64,000 bases of DNA. Origin: Budorcas taxicolor (Eukaryota; Chordata; Mammalia; Artiodactyla; Bovidae). The DNA lies in assembly GCF_023091745.1 (NCBI RefSeq), contig NC_068913.1, positions 37,330,501 through 37,394,500 on the forward strand, in the 5' to 3' direction. Shown here in pieces: positions 34,433 to 45,578 of this stretch; position 1 is the first letter of the stretch; every line of letters begins with the position of its first letter. The notes beneath the pieces are model-generated. The model had not been told where the DNA came from. It ran no database searches and saw only the letters and a list, made by a program, of their open reading frames with translations. A program made the position numbers and the translations under genes.

Positions 34433-37361
34433 ACAAGGGTAAATTTTTAAAGCTCTTCATGTGCTTCCCTTCTACCTTTCTGAGCCTTTGGCTCTCTCCT
34501 GGTCTGCCCAAGCTGTCTATTTCCTGGAGCCTTGAAATTTGTTTCAGAAACAATGCTTAGAAGAAGAACACATTCTGCATGTGATGTTCAATAATGAGAC
34601 TTGCAGCAATCAATTGTTTTGGGACAAAGGATTTTCCTGAAAGACAGTTAGTTGTCTTTTTTTTTAATCCCTTCTTCCTCTAACATGTTCAGAGATAAGA
34701 CTGGCCTGCTGAATCAATGAGTTTATATATAGAGTAAATTATCCATATTTGGAAACAAGAAGAAAAGAAGGAGAACGTTGGTGATTTCCAGCCAATGGGG
34801 ATTAGAAAGGAGAATAGAGAAAGAAAACAGAGGCATGAATCCGTTAAGTATATTCCAGTGTAGGCCTGGAGAGGGGAATCTTTGTTAGATCAGTCATTGA
34901 GGAGGGAAGTTACACCTTCAACCAGGTGCCAATCTGGGAAACTCATGCCAACCTGGTGGTCTGTCTGAAAGAGGGCCTGAGATGTCATTTTTCTCTGAAA
35001 CTTGTTCTCATGGGACCCAGCTAAAAGGACATAGCTAAGAATGTGGAGAGACTGCCAAGGTCAAGTTACCAGAGCAAGAAACTCTGCATTGATTGTTACA
35101 AAGGAAATTGCCTGAGTTGTGCCTACATGCTCAGAGAATCTCAGTACTCTGTAGATGCAGTGAGAGCCGAGGTAAGCCTGAGACAGGAAATGATACTGGG
35201 CCTGGTGAAATCAAAAGATCACTAGTTGCCACAGTCATAGACTCGAGTGAAGAAGTTAACTGGGCAAGTGCTACTCACATGGTAAGGTGGATGTTCTGGA
35301 GGATCAAAAAAAAAGGAAGATCTATCCCCTGAAACTGTGGTATCTCCCACTGCATATGAAGCTATTCAAGCACCAGGCATGCTTTTAGGGAAACAAGTAA
35401 AGACAGGGACAAATTTTCCAGGAGTTTGGTCACTTTTTTAGCTGAGAGAGATCAAAAGCAATATAAAAAGAAAGTTTAAATTATTGATTTTTGCTAAGAT
35501 AAGTGAGGAGAAAAGAAAAGAGAAGGAAAAATGAAAGACATGGGGAAATGAGGGAAAATAAAGCAAAGTTTTTTTTGTTTTAATTTCTCTCTGATTATTG
35601 ATGTTACTATTTATTAGAAACTTTTAAAATATATTTGAGTATTTCTCAGGGCCTAGAGAGTACCAAGAAAAACCATAACAGTGAATTAAATTCTTACTGG
35701 ATTGGAAAGAATGAAACCAAGAGTGTTAATAGCAAAAAACTATATAAGAAAGCCCATTCCTACAGTTAGAGATAATATTGAGTGAGATTTGGGAACTAAA
35801 CCTGGTTCCAATGACCTCCTTACTTCCAAAAGCCTTTCTCTATTCAGGATGCTCAGTCACTACTTAGCATGTGCACATGGCCTCTTCTCCCCAATCATAC
35901 TAACAATCAACCGCATGGAAGGGAGAAATCACCAGTGCCAATCACTGCTAGGAGCCATGTTCTTATACAAAGTGAGAGAACTATATATGCCTTCTCCATA
36001 GAGATGTTATATATTACATAGTAGGTTTCACTTACATTGTACTGGCTTAGGTCTGGGCGATACTTTTAGGGAAAATTTACTTCTAAATCGGACCAAATCA
36101 ATAAATGACTTCAGAAGGCTATTTTTAAGTGGTTCAAAAGTCTGTTTTTACCATATTAGATCAATGGCTGTCATTTGAAAGGACTATTCATTCAACTTCT
36201 TTGGAGAATAGTCAGTTTCAAATGCCTTTGGCAAGTTGGAAAAGTCACTGCCCTCAGATGACTAACACAGGAAAGGTCAATTAAGTAATAGTCTAGTTTA
36301 GCCCACCAAGCATCTTTCTTGTCAATGCCAAAATATAAATTTTTTTAAGTGCTCAAATGTTCTATATTATGAATTATATTTAAAAAGTATTTATCTTTAA
36401 AGTTACTTTTTTCATTTAATCTAGATTACATAGACATATAATTTTCAACTATTTGTCACACTTGAACCTTCTTTCCCTGATTCTATGGGCCATTCCTTGA
36501 GTTCATATACTTATTACTCTGGAATATTGTAATTATCTTTCAGAAGGACTATTGATTTCTACTTTTCCCCACATCCAAAACAGGCTATTGGCAGACTAGA
36601 ATTCTCAAAGCAAGGAGTTTTAAGATTGCTTGCTTTAAGAAATCACTACAGCATTCAAAGTTTTTAACATTTGTTTTTCCAATATCTTTGCTGTTCAATT
36701 TGTGAAGTCCTAGCTTTCTTAGTAAGGCATCTAAAACTTGCTTTGATATCTTACATATCTACTTTTTCATTCCTGTTTCTTACTTTCTAATTTTATAGCT
36801 ACCCATTTCAGAAAAATTAGACATTTTCATATTTTCCTTAACACACAGCCCACAACCCACATCAGGACTTTGTTCACGTGGTTCCTGCATGAAACAACCT
36901 CTCTTTGTAGCCTCTTCCACTTACACCCCCATACTTTTCAGGTGCTTATGTTCTGGTTCTACCTGTAAGGACCTTGCCCAAAGCCATCTTGACCGCAGTC
37001 TGTCCATACACTTAATTTATAATCTCTTCTGCATAATCTCAGATTGTCTTTTCTCCATGCTTCAATAGAACTTTAAGTCTTTTTAAAAAATCCCTTTCTG
37101 TATTCAAAGTGTTTGGCAAAACCAGATTTTTGGTTGTCTCTAATACTTAATTTAACCAGCTTATGAAAAATGCTATATGAACATATTTATATTTCCAAAA
37201 TAAATTGGGCTAAAAATATATATCATGCTGTTTTTCTTACTAACATATACACACCCTTCTGGGTATCTTCTGGGTATACTTCCACTCCCTCCTCATGATA
37301 CCCACTCCAACCTTCCTCTCAGATACTGGTCTTAATCTCACATTACTAAGAAGAGAGGCAG
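34433..37361. other. AT-rich DNA, no gene seen
   Basis: About 2.9 kb with no recognised repeat or gene. The overlapping short frames at 35043-35332 show no motif I know. Confidence 0.45.
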
Positions 37362-37497
37362 CAATGGATAGGCCTAGAGATTATCACACTAAGTGAAGTA
37401 AATCAGACAGAGAAAGACAGCTATCATAAGATATTGCTTATATGTGGAATCTAAAATAATAACATAAATGAATTTGTTTACAAAACAGAAACAGGCT

Positions 37498-37715
37498 TCA
37501 GTTCAGTTCAGTCACTCAGTCCTGTCTATCTCTTTGTGACTCCATGGACTGCAGCACGCCAGGCTTCCCTGTCCATTACCAACTCCTGGAGCTTATTCAA
37601 ACTCATGTCCATCAAGTTGGTGATGCCATCCAACCATCTAATCCTCTGTCATCCCCTTCTCCTCCCACCTTCAATCTTTCCCAGCATCATGGTCTTTTCA
37701 AATGAGTCAGTTTTT
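37498..37715 (-). mobile_element. BovB LINE 3' fragment nested in L1
   Basis: A 218-bp minus-strand BovB terminus, beginning TTCAGTTCAGTTCAGTCACT and truncated at AATGAGTCAGTTTTT. L1 resumes at ACATAGAAAACAAA. No target duplication is seen; a few L1 bases seem to be missing at the junction. Confidence 0.9.
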
Positions 37716-37818
37716 ACATAGAAAACAAAAGTATGGTTACCAAAGGGGAAAGAGGGAAGGGATAAATTAGGAATTTGAGCTTTATATATATAAATATATA
37801 TACTACTGTATATAAAAT

Positions 37819-37938
37819 GGCAACCCACTCCAGTATTCTTTCCTGGAGAATCCCAGGGACAGAGGAGCCTGGTGGGCTACAGTCCATGGGGTCGCAAAGA
37901 GTAGGACACGACTGAGTGACTTCACTTTCACTCACTTA
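37819..37938 (+). mobile_element. Bov-A-type SINE fragment with TSD
   Basis: A 5'-truncated copy starting GGCAACCCACTCCAGTATTC and ending in the CACGACTGAGTGACTTCAC block. The exact 10-bp duplication TATATAAAAT flanks it at 37809-37818 and 37939-37948. Confidence 0.9.
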
Positions 37939-38250
37939 TATATAAAATAGAGAAACTGTATAGCACTGGTAACAATTTTGGAACCTTGTAACGACCTACA
38001 ATGGAAAAGAATCTGAAAAATAATATATATATATAATTTATATATGTACATAACTGAATCACTCTGTTGCACACCAGAAACTAATACAACATTGTAAACT
38101 GGCTAAACTTCAATAAAAATAAAAAGAACTTCCACAAGCTCACAACAAATCTTTTGCCTATTAACCTGCTTTTCACTACACATAACTCGGCCCTCTCTCA
38201 CCTTACCACAAATTCTCCTTGCTTTTATTAAAAGTGACTTTTTACTTTGG

Positions 38251-38845
38251 GTTCAGTTCAGTTCAGTCGCTCAGTCGTGTCCTACTCTTTGCGACCCCAT
38301 GAATCGCAGCATGCCAGGCCTCCCTGTCCATCACCAACGCCCAGAGTTCATTCAGACTCACATCCATCACCAACTCCCGGAGTTCACTCAGACTCACATC
38401 CATCGAGTATGTGATGCCATCCAGCCATCTCATCCTCTGTTGTCCCCTTCTCCTCCTGCCCCGAATCCCTTCCAGCATCAGAGTCTTTTCCAATGAGTCA
38501 ACTCTTCGCATGAGGTGTCCAAAGTACTGGAGCTTCCCCTTTAGCATCATTCCTTCCAAAGAAACCCCAGGGCTGATCTCCTTCAGAATGGACTGGTTGG
38601 ATCTCCTTGCAGTCCAAGGGACTCTCAAGAGTCTTCTCCAACACCACAGTTCAAACGCATCAATTCTTTGGCTCTCAGCCTTCTTCACAGTCCAACTCTC
38701 ACATCCATACATGACCACAGGAAAAACCATAGCCTTGACTAGACGGACCTTAGTCAGCAAAGTAATGTCTCTGCTTTTGAATATGCTATCTAGGTTGGTC
38801 ATAACTTTTCTTCCAAGGAGTAAGCGTCTTTTAATTTCATGGCTG
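38251..38845 (-). mobile_element. BovB LINE 3' fragment with in-frame 36-bp duplication
   Basis: A 595-bp minus-strand BovB from the TTCAG-type end to an abrupt cut at TTTCATGGCTG. The minus-strand frame at 38263-38802 is open for 179 codons: MTNLDSIFKSRDITLLTKVR, VMYGCESWTVKKAESQRID, FELWCWRRLLRVPWTARRSN, and the C-terminus AIHGVAKSRTRLSD. Bases 38327-38362 repeat at 38363-38398 with few changes, duplicating 12 residues (LSELRELVMDVS-type) without breaking the frame. Confidence 0.94.
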
Positions 38846-39627
38846 TACTAGACCTTACTCTCTCTTGCTTTTATGCAAGGAAATCATTCCAAAAGTTCTC
38901 TCCTAATTCTTGCTTTCCATACTATATAATTTCCATTGGTATAAAACCATATTGTAATTGTTCTGTGAAAAAAAGGCAACACTTTTGGGTTTCTGTAGAA
39001 TAATGACAACCACTTACATTGGAATCCCTTCTCAGCCTCTAAAAAACCCATATAGAATAAGAAGGAACACATATGAAACCACCCTTAATGCATTTCTATA
39101 TCTTTACTAGGAGACAGAAAATACCACAATCCTTAATTTACATAAAAGTAAGGAAACAAACATCCCAAACTGAGTAGTGCCAGATCTGAAAGCTACAAGC
39201 GAGGAGAAGACTGAACAGAAACCCATGAGAGAGTCCTACATTTAGGTACTGAAGGAGGTCACAGCATAGACTTCTGGGGAAATATTTTAAAAAGGACTTG
39301 AAAACATGGAATCAAAACTAGTACTTTGGGAAGGCAAACCATAGATTCTGGGAGAAAGGGACTCCTTGGGGAATTGGTGCTGATGGGAAAGAATAAACAA
39401 GTGGTGGAAACCAAGCATTCTAAGGAAAGGGAATCATAAAATCAGAAGACGTTATCAATCTTTCTCCTCCACTGAAATGAAAGGAGCCATCTACGAAGAA
39501 AACTGCCTCCAGTTGTACCAAAAGAACTTAGAAACTAAGAAAGTTAGGAATCCACACCCAAACTCCTCATAGAGAATTACCTGCTTTGCTGGTTTAGGAA
39601 AATTTATTCTTTCAGAAAGAACAGACA
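38846..39627. other. Spacer without gene, left flank of full-length BovB
   Basis: Ordinary AT-rich sequence ending in an A15 run at 39633-39647. Nothing else is recognised. Confidence 0.5.
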
Positions 39628-39662
39628 TTAGGAAAAAAAAAAAAAAATCCATGCTTAACTTC

Positions 39663-39850
39663 GCAGGCGGCCGCGGGCCGGCTCACTAAGCGCAGGCGCC
39701 CGCGGGCCGGCTCACTAAGGGCAGGCGCCCGCGGGCCGGCTCACTAAGCGCAGGCGCCCGCGGGCCGGCTCACTAACCGCAGGCGCCCGCGGGCCGGCTC
39801 ACTAAGCGCAGGCGCCCGCGGGCCGGCTCACTAAACGCAGGCACCCGCAG
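39663..39850. repeat. 29-bp CpG-rich minisatellite at BovB 5' end
   Basis: Six full units start at 39663, 39692, 39721, 39750, 39779 and 39808, plus a 14-bp partial. Each holds GCAGGCGCCCGCGGGCC, then GGCTCACTAA, then two variable bases. The core GCCCGCGGGC is a 10-bp palindrome and overlaps GCCGGC. Units differ mainly at the last two bases (GC, GG, CC, AC) and in one early base. Such CpG density is unusual in AT-rich, methylated repeat DNA. Confidence 0.95.
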
Positions 39851-40370
39851 CTTAGAGGAGCTACCCCACTTCCGAGGTCAGGGGCAATGGCCTAGAGTGC
39901 CCGGCTGCGATGGCACAGGAACGGCTTAGAGGAGCTACGCTGCATCCAAGGTCAGGGGCGGCGGCCGAGAGGAGCTACCCCGCATCCGAGGTCAGGGGCG
40001 GTGGCCAAGAGGAGCTACCCTGCCTCCGAGATCAGGGGCGGCCAGGAGAAGCCACCTCGTGCCCAAGGCCAGGGGTGGCCAGGAGAAGCCACCTTGCACC
40101 CGAGGCCAGGGGCGGTAACCTTGAGGAGCCACGCTGAGCCCGAGGCCAGGGGTGGCAGCTGGGAGGAGCCGCCGATGCCCGAGTCCAGGGCCAGCGGCGG
40201 GGAGGAGCAACCCTAGGAGTGGTGGCTGTGCACCACAGGAGGGCCTAGAGGAGCTATCCCACATTGAAGGTCAGGAACGGTGGCGGTAAGGAGATACCCC
40301 TCGTCCAAGGTAAGGAGCAGCGGCTGTGCTTTGCTGAGGCAGCTGTGAAGAGATACCCCATGCAAAGGTA
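39851..40370 (+). repeat. Degenerate ~40-bp GC-rich array in BovB leader
   Basis: About ten or eleven imperfect units share a GAGGAGCTACCCC...GCATCCGAGGTCAGGGGCGG pattern. Starts lie near 39853, 39927, 39968, 40008, 40044, 40079, 40121, 40162, 40202, 40246 and 40288. Units drift in sequence and length (35-75 bp) from left to right. The array continues without a break into the sequence before the BovB reading frame. Confidence 0.8.
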
Positions 40371-40387
40371 AGAGAAATCCAAGTAAG

Positions 40388-43300
40388 ATGGTAAGTGTTG
40401 CAAGAGGGCATCAGAGGGCAGACACACGGAAACCATACTCACAGAAAATTAGTCAATCTTATCACACTAGGACCACAGCCTTGTCTAACTCAGTGAAACC
40501 AAGCCATGCCTACGGGGCAACCCAAGACGGGCGGGTCATGGTGGTGAGGCCTGACAGAATGTGGTCCACTGGAGAGGGGAATGGCAAGCCACTTCAGTAT
40601 TCTTGCCTTGAGAACCCCATGAACAGTATGAAAAGGCAAAATGATAGGATACCAAAAGAGGAACTCCCCAGGTCATTAGGAGCCCAATATGCTACTGGAG
40701 ATCAGTGGAGAAATAACTCCAGAAAGAACGAAGGGATGGAGCCAAAGCAAAAACAATACCCAGTTGTGGATGTGACTGGCGATAGAAGCAAGATCCGTTG
40801 CTGTAAAAAGCAATATTGCATAGGAACCTGGAATGTCAGGTCCATGAATCAAGGCAAATTGTAAGTGGTCAAACAAGAGATGGCAAGGGTGAACGTCGAC
40901 ATTTTAGGAATGAGCGAACTAAAATGGACTGGAATGGGTGAATTTAACTCAGATGACCATTACATCTACTACTGCAGGCAGGAATCCCTCAGGAGAAATG
41001 GAGTAGCCATCATGGTCAACAAGAGTCTGAAATGCAGTACTTGGATGCAATCTCAAAAACGGCAAAATGATCTCTGTTCGTCTCCAAGGCAAACCATTCA
41101 ATATCACAGTAATCCAAGTCTATGCCCCAACCAGTAACGCAGAAGAAACTGAAGTTGAATGGTTTTATGAAGACCTACAAGATCTTTTAGAACTAACACC
41201 CAAAAAAGATGTCTTTTTCATTATAGGGGACTGGAATGCAAAAGTAGGAAGTCAAGAAACACCTGGAATAAGAGGCAAATTTGGCCTTGGAGTACGGAAT
41301 GAAGCAGGGCAAAGACTAATAGAGTTTTGCCAAGAAAATGCACTGGTCATAGCAAACACCCTCTTCCAACAACACAAGAGAAGACTCGACACATGGACAT
41401 CACCAGATGGTCAACACTGAAATCAGATTGATATATTCTTTGCAGCCAAAGATGGAGAAGCTCTATACAGTCAACAAAAACAAGACTGGGAGCTGACTGT
41501 GGCTCAGATCATGAACTACTTATTACCAAATTCAGACTCAAATTGAAGAAAGCATGGAAAACCGCTAGACCATTCAGGTATGACCTCAATCAAATCCCTT
41601 ATGATTATACAGTGGAAGTGAGAAATAGATTTAAGGGTCTAGATCTGATAGGTAGAGTGCCTGATGAACTATGGAATGAGGTTTGTGACATTGTACAGGA
41701 GACAGGGATTAAGACCATCCCCATTGAAAAGAAATGCAAAAAAGCACAATGGCTGTCTGGGGAGGCCTTACAAATAGCTGTGAAAAGAAGAGAGGTGAAA
41801 AGCAAAGGAGAAAAAGAAAGATATAAGCATCTGAATGCAGAGTTCCACAGAATAGCAAGAAGAGAAGACTTCTTCAGCGATCAATGCAAAGAAATAGAGG
41901 AAAACAACAAAATGCGAAAGACTAGAGAGCTCTTCAAGAAAATTAGAGATACCAAGGGAACATTTCATGCAAAGATGGGCTCGATAAAGGACAGAAATGG
42001 TATGGACCTAACAGAAGCAGAAGATTCTAAGAAGAGGTGTCAAGAATACACGGAAGAACTGTAGAAAAAAGATCTTCACGACCCTGATAATCATGATGAT
42101 GTGATCACTAATCTAGAGCCAGACATCTTGGAATGTGAAGTCAAGTGGGCCTTAGAAAGCATCACTACGAACAAAGCTAGTGGAGGTGATAGAATTCCAG
42201 TTGAGTTGTTTCAAATCCTGAAAAATGATGCTGTGACAGTGTTGCACTCAATATGCTAGCAAATTTGGAAAACTCAGCAGTGGCCACAGGACTGGAAAAG
42301 GTCAGTTTTCATTCCAATGCCAAAGAAAGGCAATGCAAAAGAGTGCTCCAACTACCACACAATTGCGCTCATCTCACAAGCTAGTAAAGTAATGCTCAAA
42401 ATTCTCCAAGCCAGGCTGCAGCAATATGTGAACCGTGATCTCCCTGATGTTCAAGCTGTTTTTAGAAAAGGCAGAGGAACCAGAGATCAAATTGCCAACA
42501 TCCACTGGATCGTAGAAAAAGCAAGAGAGTTCCAGAAAACATCTATTTCTGCTTTATTGACTATGCCAAAGCCTTTGACTGTGTGGATCACAATAAACTG
42601 TGGAAAATTCTGAAAGAGATGGGAATACCAGACTACCTAACCTGCCTCTTGAGAAATCTGTATGCAGGCCAGGAAGCAACAGTTTGAACTGGACATGGAA
42701 CAACAGACTGGTTCCAAATAGGAAAAGGAGTACGTCAAAGCTGTATACTGTCACCCTGCTTATTTAACTTATATGCGGCGTACACCCTGGGAAACGCTGG
42801 ACTGGAAGAAACACAAGCTGGAATCAAGATTGCCGGGAGAAATATCAATAACCTCAGATATGCAGATGACACCACCCTTATGGCAGAAAGTGAAGAGGAG
42901 CTAAAAAGCCTTTTGAGGAAAGTGAAAGAGGAGAGTGAAAAAGTTGGCTTAAAACTCAACTTTCAGAAAACGAAGATCATGGCATCTAGTCCCATCACTT
43001 CATGGGAAATAGATGGGGAAACAGTAGAAACAATATCAGACTTTATCTTTTCGGGCTCCAAAATCACTGCAGATGGTGACTGCAGCCATGAAATTAAAAG
43101 ACACTTACTCCTTAGAAGAAAATTTATGACAACCTAGATAGCATATTTAAAAGCAGAGACATTACTTTTCCGACTAAGGTCCATCTAGTCAAGGCTATGG
43201 TTTTTCCAGTGGTCATGTATGGATGTGAGAGTTGGACTGTGAAGAAGGCTGAGTGCCGAAGAATTGATGCATTTGAACTGTGGTGTTGGAGAAGACTCTT

Positions 43301-43627
43301 GAGAGTCCCTTGGACTGCAAGGAGATCCAACCAGTCCGTTCTGAAGGAGATCAACCCTGGGATTTCTTTGGAAGGAATGATGCTAAAGCTGAAGCTCCAG
43401 TACCTTGGACACGTCATGTGAAGAGTTGACTCATTGGAAAAGACTCTGATGCTGGGAGGGATTGGGGACAGGAGGATAAGGGGACGACTGAGGTTGAGAT
43501 GGCTGGATGGCATCACGGACCCGATGGACGTGAGTCTGAGTGAACTCCGGGAGTTGGTGATGGGCAGGGAGGCCTGGCGTGCTGCGATTCATGGGGTCGC
43601 GAAGAGTTGACATGACTGAGCGACTGA
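40388..43627 (+). pseudogene. BovB endonuclease-reverse transcriptase, broken
   Basis: BovB encodes one long protein with an N-terminal apurinic-type endonuclease and an RTE-clade reverse transcriptase. Visible in order: YCIGTWNVRSMNQGKL (40820-40861), then TAA at 40862 where GAA is expected; WTGMGEFNSDDHYIYYC; VYAPTSNAEE and FIIGDWNAKVGSQETPG (catalytic Asp/Asn motif); TWTSPDGQH followed by TGA at 41418; the SDH motif in CGSDHE-coding nucleotides near 41496; the linker (41543-42064, stop TAG at 42062); TAG at 42256; CSNYHTIALISQASKVMLK; a one-A loss near 42538 that destroys motif A; and MAESEEELKSLL after the YADD nucleotides at 42860-42871. The C-terminal VMYGCESWTVKKAECRRID and FELWCWRRLLRVPWTARRSN persist. 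Confidence 0.92.
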
Positions 43628-43662
43628 ACTGAACTGAACTGAATTGAATTTAGGGGAAAAAA

Positions 43663-44987
43663 GCCAAAAACGAAAATCAAAACATTTCCAGTGATGAAAA
43701 TCACTCTCATTCAAAATAAAAATATCAAAAAGAAAAACAAGGAAAGATAAAACCAGAGAATGTAAAGAAAAAACTATAGAAATGTGAAATTATTCATATA
43801 GTACATAAAGTGCAAAATAATACAAGTTTCTTCAAAATAAATTAATCCTTTTAAACATAATGAGCTTAATCCATCTACTAAAAGGGAAACATTTTCAAAC
43901 TGACTCAATGTAAGAATCTACTATATATGTTGAGTTAATGAAATAAGTGTAAAATGATGTTCAGAAAGCTGAAAATGAAAGAATGGGCAAAGATGTATCA
44001 AGCAGCAAAGGAGGCAGTTTATAATGTTAGACTATAATACTTAAAGGAGATGTTATGGTTACCTATGGGCCAAAGATTAGAACACCTAACTTTATGAAGT
44101 AGAAACTACAGGCAAAGTTTGAAGAAATAGACAGAAAATAAGAGGATAGATCATATGAAAATATATAGATTAACAGAGAAAGTGCCTTTAACTCAAGTGC
44201 GCAGAAAAAGTCATGAAAACTGACCATATATTTGGCTGCTCAAATCTACCAAATTTCTGTAAATATAAATATTGCAAATAACATTTTCTTACATGGATAC
44301 AATATATTTAGAAAATAATATAATTTTAAAATAAGCAAGAATAACAAATCTCTTTTTCATGGGGGAAAAAACTATTAATTCATTGGAGGAAGAGGAAATA
44401 GCCAATTAAATTGCAGAATTTTTGAAAAATAATGACATTTTAACACTACATATCAGACACTCTTGGCTCTAATTCAAGTGATATTCAGAAGAAAATGTAT
44501 TTGTTCATATTAATAAAAACCAGACTGAAAATAACAATAAAAATCTCAAATCAAAACTTTTGAAAAAGGAAACTAAAAACAAAAAAACAGGAAGCAAATA
44601 ACTAATGCATAGCAAAAATTAATGAATTTTAAAATAGAAAACAGTACAACCAACTAATCAATGAAAAAGTTGTTTTTTAATAAAAAATCAAACTAATTAC
44701 TAGCCCATCTAATTAAGTATATAAGAAAATTAACAAAAAATAACAACTGATAAGGATCAGTGAAACAAAAAGAAAATTAAAAATTAGGTAATTATTGCCC
44801 AACTCTAGGCAGATAAATTTATAAACTTATATGAAATAGATAACATCTAGGAAAATATAATTTACCTGTATTTAACCCAGTAGAAATAAAAAGTTAAATT
44901 TATATAGCAAAAAAAAGAAAGGTATTAAAGATTTCCACCAAACCTTCATAGACCAGACATTAACAATTATATGATAGTATTCATGAA
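43663..44987. other. AT-rich DNA, no gene seen
   Basis: Very AT-rich, with frequent A-runs. Nothing is recognised. Confidence 0.5.
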
Positions 44988-45033
44988 TAATCTGCAGGCA
45001 GACACTTTAACCTCTGAGCCACCAGGAAGCCTA
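44988..45033 (-). mobile_element. Bov-tA SINE head remnant
   Basis: The + strand block TCTGCAGGCAGACACTTTAA, then CTCTGAGCCACCAGGAAGCC, is the complement of a Bov-tA head. Only about 45 bp remain. Confidence 0.55.
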
Positions 45034-45120
45034 CTGATTAAAGTTAAGGAAACAATAAAATAATTCAGAAAATTAGCAAAATATAAAATTAATATATAGA
45101 CAGCAATAGCCTCTACATCT

Positions 45121-45349
45121 GAGGCTTATCTGGTGGTGCTAGTGGTAAAGAACCTGCCTGTCAATGCAGGAGATGTAAGAGACATGGGTTCGATCCCTGA
45201 GTCGGGAAGATTCCCCCGGAAGGAGGGCATGGCAACCCACTCCAGTATTCTTGCCTGGAGAATCCCATGGACACAGGAGCCTGTTGGGCTTACAGTCCAT
45301 AGGGTCACAAACAGTCAGACATGACTGAAGCAACTCAGCATTCACACAA
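45121..45349 (+). mobile_element. Bov-tA SINE with TSD
   Basis: A complete-looking copy: tRNA-Glu-like head (GGTGGTGCTAGTGGTAAAGA; B-box-like GGGTTCGATCCCTG), a BovB-derived middle (GGCAACCCACTCCAGTATTC) and a GACATGACTGAAGC tail. CCTCTACATCT (45110-45120) and CCTCTGTATCT (45350-45360) are its duplication. Confidence 0.95.
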
Positions 45350-45454
45350 CCTCTGTATCTATTAACAATACCCAGGTAGAAGATATAATGAAAGGAAAAC
45401 CTAACTTATAATATCAGCAATAATGTAAAACAATGTAACATTAAGAAATATACA

Positions 45455-45566
45455 TGGGAGTTTCCTGGCGATTAATGGTAAAGACTTGGGGCTTTCATGT
45501 CCATGGGTTCATCCCTGGTTGGGAAATTAAGATTTTGCAGGCTGAATGGCGCAGCCAAAAAAAGAA
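45455..45566 (+). mobile_element. CHR-type tRNA-derived SINE with TSD
   Basis: Starts GGGAGTTTCCTGGCGATTAA, holds a B-box-like GGGTTCATCCCTGG and ends GGCGCAGCC plus A-run. This is the cetartiodactyl CHR pattern. AAGAAATATACA (45443-45454) and AAGAAATGTACA (45567-45578) flank it. Confidence 0.85.
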
Positions 45567-45578
45567 AAGAAATGTACA

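Larger units (their letters stand above)
37362..38126 (+). mobile_element. L1 3' end with nested BovB and SINE
   Basis: An L1 3'UTR of the older ruminant type: GATTATCACACTAAGTGAAG, GATATTGCTTATATGTGGAA, then CTGAATCACTCTGTTGCACA, ending in CTTCAATAAAAATAAAAAG. The same blocks occur at 18.6-19.03 kb. A minus BovB (37498-37715) and a + SINE (37819-37938) are inserted in it. Confidence 0.85.
39648..43649 (+). mobile_element. BovB LINE, full-length-looking copy
   Basis: A 4.0-kb + strand copy, the only one here with a 5' end. Order: a 29-bp GC minisatellite (39663-39850), a degenerate ~40-bp GC array (39851-40370), an open start at 40388, endonuclease, reverse transcriptase, C-terminus, and the CTGAACTGAACTGAACTGAA tail at about 43620-43642. 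Left TTAGG followed by A-run (39628-39647) and right TTAGGGGAAAAAA (43650-43662) may be the target-site duplication. The coding region has many stops and frameshifts. Confidence 0.88.

Noticed and set aside
35043..35332. Two overlapping short frames with several cysteines
   Set aside because: There is no recognised motif, splice context or codon bias, and no support from neighbours.
39663..39850. 29-bp direct repeats resembling CRISPR repeat length
   Set aside because: The units are contiguous with no spacers, and the genome is mammalian; this is a minisatellite.
39910..40216. Overlapping frames encoding repeated Arg/Gly/Pro-rich peptides, a possible BovB ORF1
   Set aside because: All frames through the GC repeat array stay open, and the peptide periodicity only reflects the ~40-bp DNA repeat. 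No evidence favours one frame.
45121..45200. tRNA-like A/B boxes as a possible tRNA gene
   Set aside because: The boxes belong to the head of a Bov-tA SINE; the cloverleaf is degenerate and target duplications mark it as an insertion.
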